This document shows, piece after piece, positions 1 to 6,324 of a stretch of 6,366 bases of DNA. The notes under the pieces were generated by a model. The model was not told the DNA's origin and searched no databases. It saw only the letters and a list, made by a program, of their open reading frames with translations. Position 1 is the stretch's first letter. Every line of letters starts with the position of its first letter. This stretch comes from Candidatus Nanopelagicales bacterium (lineage in GTDB: Bacteria > Actinomycetota > Actinomycetes > S36-B12), in assembly GCA_018399515.1 (NCBI GenBank), contig JAGYOB010000348.1:1-6366 (forward strand), read 5' to 3'. A program made the position numbers and the translations under genes.

Positions 1-1
1 G

Positions 2-2026
2 GGCCTCGGTGCCCCGACGTCTCCCTCAGGGGCTCCCGGACGCGGGGGTCCCCCCGGCCGCGGTGGTGGCCCCGGCCGAGGTGGGCCCGGTCGCGGCGGA
101 ACGGCCGGTGCCTTCGGGCGTCCGGGTGGTCGCCCGACGCGCGGGCGGAAGTCAAAGCGTGCCAAGCGCCAGGAATTCGACAACATGCAGGCACCCACCA
201 TCGGCGGCGTGCGTCTGCCGCGCGGCGATGGGCAGGTTGTGCGCCTGCCGCGAGGAGCGAGCCTGACTGATTTCGCCGAGAAGATCGACGCCAGCCCGGC
301 TGACTTGGTGACCGTGTTGTTCAAACTGGGCGAAATGGTGACCGCAACCCAGTCGGTGGATGACGACACCTTGAAACTGCTGGGTGGCGAGCTCGACTTC
401 GATGTTCAGGTCGTGTCACCAGAGGACGAGGACCGCGAACTCCTCGAAAGTTTCGATCTCGACTTCGGTGAGGATGCCGGCGATGAGGGTGACTTGCAGC
501 CACGGCCACCCGTCGTCACCGTCATGGGTCATGTCGACCACGGCAAGACCAAGCTGCTCGATGCTGTTCGCAAGACGAATGTCGTAGCCGGTGAGGCCGG
601 AGGCATCACCCAGCACATCGGGGCCTATCAGATCGCGGCCCATACCGACGGTGGAGACCGCCCGATCACGTTTATCGATACCCCCGGTCACGAGGCCTTC
701 ACCGCCATGCGCGCTCGTGGCGCGGAGGTGACCGACATCGCGATCTTGGTCGTCGCAGCCGATGACGGTGTCAAGCCGCAGACGATCGAGGCGCTCAACC
801 ATGCCCAGGCGGCTGAAGTTCCCATCGTCGTGGCAGTCAACAAGATCGACAAGGAGGGCGCAGACCCGGCCAAGGTTCGAGGGCAGCTCACCGAATACGG
901 TCTGATCGCAGAGGAATACGGCGGGGAGACGATGTTCGTCGACGTTTCGGCGATCTCGGGTGTGGGTATCGACGCGCTCCTCGAAGCGGTGTTGCTAACC
1001 GCTGATGCGGCTTTGGATCTTCAGGCCAATCCTGATCAGGATGCTCAGGGTGTCGCGATCGAAGCACACCTCGACCGGGGCCGCGGTCCTGTGGCGACGG
1101 TCCTCGTGCAGCGAGGAACCTTGCGGGCCGGCTCATCGATCGTCGCCGGAGATGCCTACGGTCGCGTCCGGGCGATGCTCGATGAGGATGGCAATACCGT
1201 TGAGGTCGCCGGGCCTTCCCGTCCCGTTCAGGTGCTCGGATTGACGAGTGTCCCCGGCGCGGGTGACACGTTCCTCGTGGTGAACGAAGACCGGACTGCT
1301 CGACAGATCGCCACGACCCGTCAGGCTCGGGAGCGCAATGCGCAACTCGCGCGCAGTCGCGGTCGTCGCAGTCTCGAGGACTTCTTGAAGACTCTCGAGC
1401 ATGGCGAACGTAGCGAGTTGAACCTGGTCATCAAGGGCGATGTCTCCGGCTCGGTTGAGGCCTTGGAGGACGCGTTACTGAAGATCGAGGTCGGTGAAGA
1501 AGTGTCACTTCGCGTGATCCACCGCGGAGTCGGTGCCATCACCAAGAGCGATGTCACTTTGGCGAGCGCGTCCGAAGCCGTCGTGATCGGATTCAATGTC
1601 CGACCCGAGGGCAAGGTCGCCGAGCTCGCTGCCCAGGAGGGAGTGGACGTCCGCTACTACTCGGTGATCTACCAGGCCATCGAAGAGGTCGAAGCGGCGT
1701 TGAAGGGCATGTTGAAGCCGGAGTACGAAGAGGTCCAGCTCGGCACGGCGGAGGTTCGCGACATCTTCAAGTCGTCCAAGTTCGGCACGATTGCCGGCTG
1801 CCTGGTGCAAAGCGGGGAGATCCGCCGCAATGCCAAAGCGCGCCTCGTTCGCGACGGTGTCGTGGTCGCCGACAACCTGACCGTGTCGTCGTTGCGCCGA
1901 TTCAAGGATGACGCGACCGAGGTGCGCGAGGGCTTCGAGTGCGGCATCAACCTGGGTAACTACACCGACGTGAAGGTCGACGACGTCATTGAGACTTTCG
2001 AAATGAGGGAGAAGGCGCGCGCCTGA
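2..2026 (+). CDS. infB: Translation initiation factor IF-2, 5'-truncated by window edge
   Basis: IF2 is the GTPase that brings initiator fMet-tRNA to the 30S subunit and promotes 50S joining in the cytoplasm. The frame is open from base 2 to the TGA at 2024-2026, giving 674 visible codons; the start lies off the left edge. In order: a Gly/Arg/Pro-rich linker (2-140), the basic segment RGRKSKRAKRQEFDNM, an IF2_N-type domain (about 239-410), then the G domain with G1 GHVDHGKT (527-550), G2 GGITQ (599-613), G3 DTPGHEAF (677-700), G4 NKID (839-850) and G5 SAIS (947-958). The beta-barrel, domain III and the fMet-tRNA-binding C-terminal domain follow, ending near ECGINLGNYTDVKVDD. All GTPase motifs are intact. 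The ATG at 185 is internal: family-typical sequence continues upstream of it. Actinobacterial IF2 is usually around 900-1000 aa, so roughly 250-350 N-terminal residues are missing. rbfA follows after 51 bases. Confidence 0.98.
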   Translation, partial: GLGAPTSPSGAPGRGGPPGRGGGPGRGGPGRGGTAGAFGRPGGRPTRGRKSKRAKRQEFDNMQAPTIGGVRLPRGDGQVVRLPRGASLTDFAEKIDASPADLVTVLFKLGEMVTATQSVDDDTLKLLGGELDFDVQVVSPEDEDRELLESFDLDFGEDAGDEGDLQPRPPVVTVMGHVDHGKTKLLDAVRKTNVVAGEAGGITQHIGAYQIAAHTDGGDRPITFIDTPGHEAFTAMRARGAEVTDIAILVVAADDGVKPQTIEALNHAQAAEVPIVVAVNKIDKEGADPAKVRGQLTEYGLIAEEYGGETMFVDVSAISGVGIDALLEAVLLTADAALDLQANPDQDAQGVAIEAHLDRGRGPVATVLVQRGTLRAGSSIVAGDAYGRVRAMLDEDGNTVEVAGPSRPVQVLGLTSVPGAGDTFLVVNEDRTARQIATTRQARERNAQLARSRGRRSLEDFLKTLEHGERSELNLVIKGDVSGSVEALEDALLKIEVGEEVSLRVIHRGVGAITKSDVTLASASEAVVIGFNVRPEGKVAELAAQEGVDVRYYSVIYQAIEEVEAALKGMLKPEYEEVQLGTAEVRDIFKSSKFGTIAGCLVQSGEIRRNAKARLVRDGVVVADNLTVSSLRRFKDDATEVREGFECGINLGNYTDVKVDDVIETFEMREKARA

Positions 2027-2032
2027 CGCGCC
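2014..2032 (+). other. GC-rich hairpin spanning the infB stop codon
   Basis: GGCGCG (2014-2019) can pair with CGCGCC (2027-2032), leaving a 7-base loop that contains the infB TGA. The 5' part (2014-2023) is itself a 10-base palindrome. No T-run follows, so it does not look like an intrinsic terminator. An mRNA-stability or coupling role is only a possibility, and GC-rich coding ends form such stems by chance. Confidence 0.25.
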
Positions 2033-2048
2033 AGCACGTGAACCGGGT

Positions 2049-2062
2049 GGTTTTGCGAAACC
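2049..2062 (+). other. Small hairpin in the infB-rbfA spacer
   Basis: GGTTT (2049-2053) and AAACC (2058-2062) form a perfect 5-bp stem around a TGCG tetraloop, five bases before the rbfA ribosome-binding site. There is no T-tract after it. It could shape ribosome access to rbfA or act as an mRNA processing or stability element; this is inference from position only. Confidence 0.3.
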
Positions 2063-2067
2063 GACAC

Positions 2068-2073
2068 AGGAGG
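2068..2073 (+). promoter_or_regulatory. Ribosome-binding site of rbfA (AGGAGG)
   Basis: A full AGGAGG lies only four bases (ACTC) before the ATG at 2078. The spacing is shorter than usual, but the match to the anti-Shine-Dalgarno sequence is complete. It fixes the rbfA start. Confidence 0.8.
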
Positions 2074-2077
2074 ACTC

Positions 2078-2539
2078 ATGGTTTCTCACGCGCGTGCGCG
2101 TCGATTGGCCGAGCGAGTGAAGGAGATCGTGGCGAGTTCGCTCGAGTTCGATGTCTTGGATCCACGTCTGGGGTTCGTGACGGTCACCGATGTTCGCGTC
2201 ACACCGGATCTGCGTGAAGCCACGGTCTTCTACACCGTTCTCGGGGACGAGTCCGAACAGGCGGCGACGGCCGCGGCGTTGGAGTCGGCGAAGGGAATCT
2301 TGCGAACCGAAGTGGGTCGCCAGACGGGTATCAAACACACCCCCTCGCTTGCGTTCATCATCGATGCGCTTCCCGACACGTCGCGTCACATCGACGATCT
2401 GCTCCGGCAGGCTGCCGCAGCCGACGCCGAGGTGCATGCCCGCGCCAGTGGTGCGACCTACGCGGGTGACGCTGACCCGTATCGCCATGATGAGGTCGAC
2501 GAGGAGTCTGAGACAGTCGGGGGCGATGACAGCCGGTGA
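2078..2539 (+). CDS. rbfA: Ribosome-binding factor A (30S maturation factor)
   Basis: RbfA binds the immature 30S subunit near the 5' end of 16S rRNA and assists late maturation and cold adaptation. The 153-aa product carries the family pattern: an N-terminal helix (RARRLAERVKEIVASSL, 6-22), the strand region DPRLGFVTVTDVRVTPDLRE (28-47), then ALESAKGILRTEVG (67-80), where A-K-G matches the A-x-G helix kink of the RbfA KH-like fold, and TPSLAFIID (88-96). Residues from about 115 on form a low-complexity, acidic tail, as in many actinobacterial RbfA proteins. The ATG is supported by AGGAGG just upstream and by the conserved N-terminus. Its stop overlaps the truB start, so truB translation is probably coupled to it. 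The gene order infB-rbfA-truB is the classical one. Confidence 0.96.
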   Translation: MVSHARARRLAERVKEIVASSLEFDVLDPRLGFVTVTDVRVTPDLREATVFYTVLGDESEQAATAAALESAKGILRTEVGRQTGIKHTPSLAFIIDALPDTSRHIDDLLRQAAAADAEVHARASGATYAGDADPYRHDEVDEESETVGGDDSR

Positions 2540-3471
2540 TGCCACCGGTCGATGCATCAGTCGAGGGGATCTTGCTCGTTGATAAGCCCGCCGGTGTGAG
2601 TTCCCATGCCGTTGTCGCGCGGGTTCGAAAAGCCCTGGGGATCCGCAAGGTAGGACATGCGGGCACCTTGGACCCCGATGCCACAGGATTGCTCGTTGTG
2701 GGTGTGGGCCGGGCCACTCGACTCCTGGGCTATCTGACCAGGTCGGATAAGTCGTATACGGCGAGCATCAGGTTCGGGGTGAGCACCGATACCGATGATG
2801 CGGCGGGACAGGTTCTCGATCATGCCTCATGCGGACAGGTCACCGACCAGGACATCCGTGACGCACTCGGTGAGCAGAGAGGCATCATCGACCAGGTGCC
2901 CAGCGCGGTGAGTGCGGTGAAGGTAGATGGACGTCGGGCGTACTCGCGCGTCCGAGCCGGTGAGTCCGTGGAACTGGCTGCGCGACGTGTCACGATCCAC
3001 TCCCTCGACATCACCGGTATCCGTCGCAGATCCTCACCCCTGGGACCAGATTCACAGATCGTTGTGGATGTCGATGTTGACGTGAGTTGCACAGCAGGAA
3101 CCTACATTCGGGCGATCGCACGAGATGCAGGCGCCGCTCTCGGGGTCGGTGGGCACGTGGTGACTTTGCGTCGGACATGTTCGGGTCGATTCGACGTCGA
3201 CCAGGCCCATACCCTCGACGAGGTCGTCGATGCTGAATCAGGCGCGGCAACCTGGTTGATACCGATGCGTGACGCCGCGATGCGATCGATGCCGACACTG
3301 TCGATCGATGAGGAATCCGCCCGAGCAGTTCGTCATGGCCGAAGGATTCCGTGGCCAACGGACGACGACGTGATGGAACCTGAGCCGACAGCGTTGATCG
3401 ATGCCGATTCGCTCGTGGGGATAGCCGAGAGATCCGCGGGGAGGGCGCGTTACCTCGCGGTTTTCGACTGA
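2536..3471 (+). CDS. truB: tRNA pseudouridine(55) synthase
   Basis: TruB isomerises U55 to pseudouridine in the T-loop of tRNAs. The 311-aa product has the full motif set: the N-terminal strand GILLVDKPAGVSSH (11-24), GHAGTLDPDATG (40-51) with the catalytic aspartate D46, the K-S-Y segment with Y74, VPSAVSAVKVDGRRAY (121-136), and GTYIRAIARDAG (188-199) followed by LRR (211-213). The C-terminal 60 or so residues fit the small PUA-like domain, ending GRARYLAVFD. The start is ambiguous: GTG at 2536 overlaps the rbfA stop as GTGA, while ATG at 2539 overlaps it by one base (TGATG); the difference is one residue. Either arrangement implies translational coupling. The last 22 bases overlap the 3' end of the opposite-strand glycosyltransferase gene. 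The ribF gene commonly found next is not here. Confidence 0.97.
   Translation: MMPPVDASVEGILLVDKPAGVSSHAVVARVRKALGIRKVGHAGTLDPDATGLLVVGVGRATRLLGYLTRSDKSYTASIRFGVSTDTDDAAGQVLDHASCGQVTDQDIRDALGEQRGIIDQVPSAVSAVKVDGRRAYSRVRAGESVELAARRVTIHSLDITGIRRRSSPLGPDSQIVVDVDVDVSCTAGTYIRAIARDAGAALGVGGHVVTLRRTCSGRFDVDQAHTLDEVVDAESGAATWLIPMRDAAMRSMPTLSIDEESARAVRHGRRIPWPTDDDVMEPEPTALIDADSLVGIAERSAGRARYLAVFD
3434..3464 (+). terminator. Possible intrinsic terminator at the 3' end of truB
   Basis: CCGCGGGG (3434-3441) pairs with CCTCGCGG (3453-3460), an 8-bp stem with one G-U pair and an 11-base loop, followed directly by TTTT (3461-3464). It lies inside the last codons of truB and overlaps the stop codon of the convergent gene. 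On the opposite strand the wobble becomes an A-C mismatch and no T-run follows, so it would favour the plus strand. The T-run is short and translating ribosomes would cover it, so confidence is modest. Confidence 0.35.
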
Positions 3472-5696
3472 TGCAACGGGCGGCCCGCTGAGCCGGGCGG
3501 CACATCCTCCACCAGCAGGGTGGCCCAAGCGTCGCACACGTCGGTGAGCGGGAAACTCGACGAGACCTCGGCATGCGCCTGCTGAGCGGTTTCGAGCCAG
3601 GTGCCGCTGTGCACCGTGTCCAGAATGGATTCGGCCATGGTCTGTGTATCCGAATGAATCCAGCGGGAAGAATAGATCGTGTCGGCTCCCGGCCAGGGCA
3701 GGATCGCCGGCACGGCTCGCGATGCCATGCCCTCGGCCGGGGCAAGGTGGAAGCTCTCATCCTCAGAGGTGGACAGCACCCAGCCCACCCGCCGCAACCA
3801 GGCGGCGACATCGCCGCCAAATCCATCGAATGACACCGCGCCTCGAACAGTCGGATCATCGCGGAGTCGATCCATCAACTCCTCCGTTGCCAGCCGCTCC
3901 TCTGGTTTACGCCAGATCCACCAGTAATCCCAGGGGAGTTTCGATTTGACCGCCAATCGGAATCGTTGGTCGTACCGGCGGAGTAGAGACAGAACCTCGA
4001 CGCCGAGATCGGGGCGTTTGCGATGGGGTGAGATGCCGATCATGCCGAGTGTGAAGGCAGCCCCCGGAAGCTTACTTCGGTCGAACTGGTCGATATCGAC
4101 CCAGTTGGGGATGACCACGGTCTTGTCGACGGGCCATCCGGTCTGCTCCTGGGTCAACCGTGCGTAGTAGGGACTGACGCAGACGACCTGATCGACAGCG
4201 TCGATGTCGATGTCGGCGAGCCAGCCGGCTGCCAATTCGAAACGATGCAGGCGCACGATCAGGCGCTGTCCAGGTCGTTTGTTCCGGGAATACCACACGG
4301 CATTAGGGCCGGCCCATTCGCAGATGATGACGTCGGCCCAGTTGACGATGTCTTTGCTGAGCTGTTCGTCATGATCGGCAAGCGTCGCCCAATCGTCTCG
4401 ACGCACCTCCACGTTCGGGAGCCCCTGGAGATGCTCCATGATGCGGGTGAAGAACTTCAGGTCGTGGCTTGCGATGGCAATTCGCAAGGGTTGTGACGTG
4501 GTGCGTTGGGCAACCACGTCTGGGGCTTCGGGCAGCGCACGAACTAATGCGTCCCGAAGGCGATCGACGGCGGCATCCATAGTGAATGGCCGGGTTGCTT
4601 CGCGGACGTGATCGCCTGCTGAGGTCAAACGATCGACGAGATCGGAGGTATCGATCGATCGAACAATGTCCTCGACCGTTGACACGAAGAACGGGTAATC
4701 CGTCCCGACGATGCGCTCGTGCATCGAAGTATGGTTGAGAAGAACCGGCACACCGAGGCGAGCGAATTCCAAGACTTTCGTAGACAGTTCCAGGCTGGCA
4801 TCCAAGCTTCGATCACGCCAGGACAATCCGAGGTCCGCGGTGGCGGACAGTCGCATCGCTTCCTGACGGGGAAGCCCGCCGTGCCAGATGACACCTTCGG
4901 TCGAGCTCAGGGCACTGCGCATCTGATCGGCCCAACCGGGAAGATCGGGTTCATCGTGGATTTTGTCACCGACCATGTGGACCTCAGCCGTGATTCCAGC
5001 TTCACGAAGCGCTTCGGGCAGCCGGGTCATCTCCAGCGTGTTCCATGCCGCCGCAAATTTTCCTGTGTAGACCAAACGCACGGGCCGTTGCTGGGTGCCT
5101 GGCCGTCCGGGCTCTCGATCGGGTAGTGCGAAACCCGGTGCGGGGACGATCGGTGGCCACAGGATGCTGCGACCGGCTGCAGCGGAGCACAGCGCTTCGA
5201 GATAGCAGCGAAGTTCCTCGGTTTGGCACAGCATGTACCTGCTCGCTCCAGCGATATCGTCGAGGTTGGCCAAGGTTGCGTCTGTGACCTGGTCGACTGT
5301 CTGCGGGACATCGGTGAGGTAACTCCACAGTCGACCCGCGAGTTGTTCGTTTCGAGCAGCAGCCGCAGTCAACCTCAGCCCGCGCACGACGATCACGTCA
5401 GCCGGCTGCTGTGCGTCCAGCATGGTGAGCAGCTGAACAGCCTCGGAAGCGATGAGCGGCTCATCAGCAGTGGTGAGTCCGTCGGTGAAGGGGTCGATCA
5501 CGGTGACATTCGGCATCGATCGCAGGGGCCCCACGAGGCGGTCGGTGGCGATAGGTGCCTTGAGGAGCACTCTGACGTGGACCTCTGATCGTGAGAGTGC
5601 CTCGCACATCGACTGAACCCAGATCGCAGACCCGTCGAGAATATTGAGGTTGACATCACCGTAGACCAGAGCGTGGAGCGTCCGTCGAGTGTTCAT
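3450..5696 (-). CDS. Tandem two-module GT-B (GT4-like) glycosyltransferase
   Basis: This 748-aa protein appears to consist of two glycosyltransferase modules in one chain. Module 1 (about 1-390) opens with LVYGDVNLNILDGSAIW (10-26), like the N-terminal Rossmann half of GT-B enzymes. Its donor half begins near RLVYTGKFAAAWNT (207-220) and contains SLELSTKVLEFARLGVPVL (301-319), with acidic residues E303 and E310. Module 2 (about 403-735) opens with LRIAIASHD (404-412), includes CVSPYYARLTQ (506-516), VIPNWVD (528-534) and GMIGISPHRKRPD (551-563), and ends with an E-x7-E motif, E647 to E655, in DESFHLAPAEGMASRAVP. No signal peptide or membrane helix is visible, so it probably acts on the cytoplasmic side, perhaps on a lipid-linked cell-envelope or capsule glycan (inference). 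The ATG at 5696 overlaps the upstream stop as ATGA and suits the first beta strand; only a weak GGGG precedes it. The 3' end overlaps truB by 22 bases. Donor and acceptor are unknown. Confidence 0.86.
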   Translation of the reverse strand: MNTRRTLHALVYGDVNLNILDGSAIWVQSMCEALSRSEVHVRVLLKAPIATDRLVGPLRSMPNVTVIDPFTDGLTTADEPLIASEAVQLLTMLDAQQPADVIVVRGLRLTAAAARNEQLAGRLWSYLTDVPQTVDQVTDATLANLDDIAGASRYMLCQTEELRCYLEALCSAAAGRSILWPPIVPAPGFALPDREPGRPGTQQRPVRLVYTGKFAAAWNTLEMTRLPEALREAGITAEVHMVGDKIHDEPDLPGWADQMRSALSSTEGVIWHGGLPRQEAMRLSATADLGLSWRDRSLDASLELSTKVLEFARLGVPVLLNHTSMHERIVGTDYPFFVSTVEDIVRSIDTSDLVDRLTSAGDHVREATRPFTMDAAVDRLRDALVRALPEAPDVVAQRTTSQPLRIAIASHDLKFFTRIMEHLQGLPNVEVRRDDWATLADHDEQLSKDIVNWADVIICEWAGPNAVWYSRNKRPGQRLIVRLHRFELAAGWLADIDIDAVDQVVCVSPYYARLTQEQTGWPVDKTVVIPNWVDIDQFDRSKLPGAAFTLGMIGISPHRKRPDLGVEVLSLLRRYDQRFRLAVKSKLPWDYWWIWRKPEERLATEELMDRLRDDPTVRGAVSFDGFGGDVAAWLRRVGWVLSTSEDESFHLAPAEGMASRAVPAILPWPGADTIYSSRWIHSDTQTMAESILDTVHSGTWLETAQQAHAEVSSSFPLTDVCDAWATLLVEDVPPGSAGRPLHQSKTAR

Positions 5697-6055
5697 GCCA
5701 TCGCCCCGGGATTCTCGACGATGATCGCCGGCGGCAGGGTTCCAGCGAGTGCTGCATGTCGATTGCTGATGCTCAGCGAAACAGACTCGCCAGACGGTTG
5801 TCCGTCGAAGCGCCGTCGGAGGAGTATGTGGTCGGGCGAGTCGCTGAGTTCATGGGCGATCACGGCGTCGATCAGGTCCTGCGTGCAGATCATGGAGGCA
5901 TCGATGGTGGGGCTCGATGCGACCGCAGGATGGATGTCGAGGAGGAGGCGACTGCGACAAGCCTGCGCCGCTCGAGCCCGAAATGTGCGGTGATACGCAT
6001 CCTGGCTCGTGGCCTGGTGAGTGGTGGGTTCGGTGTCCATGGAAATGCCGATCAC
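5693..6055 (-). CDS. Hypothetical protein, 120 aa, coupled to the glycosyltransferase
   Basis: No family is recognised. The strongest evidence that it is real is context: its TGA (5693-5695) overlaps the glycosyltransferase ATG as ATGA, and its GTG start at 6055 overlaps the stop of a small upstream ORF as GTGA. Third codon positions are mostly G or C, as expected for this genome. The product has no signal peptide or clear membrane helix. It has an Arg-rich stretch (RTFRARAAQACRSR, 23-36), a hydrophobic LLLDIHPAVA segment (37-46), and two further strand-like stretches near SMICTQDLIDAVIAHEL (54-70) and SVSLSIS (91-97). An alternative start is ATG at 6040 (five residues shorter). The frame is open upstream of the GTG as far as a stop at 6137-6139, so it could also be the 3' part of a longer gene broken by a frameshift. 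It may be an accessory partner of the glycosyltransferase; that is inference. Confidence 0.5.
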   Translation of the reverse strand: MIGISMDTEPTTHQATSQDAYHRTFRARAAQACRSRLLLDIHPAVASSPTIDASMICTQDLIDAVIAHELSDSPDHILLRRRFDGQPSGESVSLSISNRHAALAGTLPPAIIVENPGAMA

Positions 6056-6171
6056 CTCGACCGATCTCGAATGATCCTGTCCGAGCGCTGACTGAATCCG
6101 TCCCCGGCCTTTTCGAATATATCCCTGTAATGCATCTCATCTTCGTCGCTCTTGTCCTTATTCTCGCTCAT
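6052..6171 (-). CDS. Hypothetical small protein, 39 aa, charged
   Basis: A short ORF opens with ATG at 6171 and ends with TGA at 6052-6054, sharing GTGA with the start of the next ORF. The product begins MSENKDKSDEDEMHYRD, is acidic at its N-terminus and basic at its C-terminus (RSDRIIRDRSR), and contains no membrane segment. A GGGGG run sits four bases before an AGG adjacent to the ATG, a possible but imperfect ribosome-binding site. About 27 of 39 codons end in G or C, but ATA and three AGG codons are unusual for high-GC actinobacteria. No family is recognised. It could be a leader ORF promoting translation of the downstream pair, a small protein, or the N-terminus of the 120-aa protein separated by a frameshift. 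Confidence 0.4.
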   Translation of the reverse strand: MSENKDKSDEDEMHYRDIFEKAGDGFSQRSDRIIRDRSR

Positions 6172-6206
6172 CCTGCCCCCGTTTTCTTTATTTCCTGACC
6201 ATCACG

Positions 6207-6220
6207 CAGTGCAACAGTGC
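6207..6220. repeat. Short direct repeat CAGTGC-AA-CAGTGC
   Basis: Two exact copies of CAGTGC are separated by two bases, about 36 bases upstream of the small minus-strand ORF. The 8-base period does not match a helical turn, and the repeat is short enough to be chance. A regulator-binding site is possible but unsupported. Confidence 0.25.
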
Positions 6221-6254
6221 CACTAATGAGGGGGGGATTACCAGAAAGATTTAG

Positions 6255-6293
6255 GAAAAAACCGCTTAAACTCCCTCTGACACTGGTTTTTTC
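6255..6293. repeat. Perfect 9-base inverted repeat
   Basis: GAAAAAACC (6255-6263) and GGTTTTTTC (6285-6293) are exact reverse complements, 21 bases apart. The A- and T-rich arms with a GC pair at the loop side resemble part of a bidirectional terminator, but the stem is weak and the loop long. It could equally be an operator. Confidence 0.4.
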
Positions 6294-6324
6294 AGCGTTA
6301 TTAGCAAAAAAAAGGCTTTTTTCT

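Noticed and set aside
9..266. 85-aa plus-strand ORF at the window start
   Set aside because: It is the wrong frame of the Gly/Arg-rich infB region; the frame beginning at base 2 carries the conserved IF2 sequence.
1505..2557. 350-aa minus-strand ORF opposite infB and rbfA
   Set aside because: It lies antisense to two clearly identified genes, matches no family, and is explained by the scarcity of stop codons in GC-rich antisense frames.
3483..3498. GCCCG/CGGGC hairpin just after truB as a terminator
   Set aside because: Only a 5-bp stem with no T-run on either side, inside the glycosyltransferase coding region.
3011..3859. 282-aa minus-strand ORF opposite truB and within the glycosyltransferase
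   Set aside because: Arg/Pro/Ser-rich composition typical of an out-of-frame shadow; it crosses two real genes.
5756..6091. 111-aa plus-strand ORF
   Set aside because: It is the exact codon-register antisense of the 120-aa minus-strand ORF, which has stop/start overlaps with its neighbours; the plus-strand ORF has no such context.
6130..6198. 22-codon hydrophobic plus-strand ORF resembling an attenuator leader peptide
   Set aside because: No ribosome-binding site and no run of a single regulatory amino acid; its hydrophobicity follows from being antisense to the acidic 39-aa ORF (GAN codons read as NTC).
6185..6218. Minus-strand promoter candidate TTGCAC, 16 bases, AATAAA upstream of the 39-aa ORF
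   Set aside because: About 3/6 and 4/6 matches to consensus in an AT-rich stretch, and it would leave almost no leader before the ribosome-binding site; too weak to annotate.
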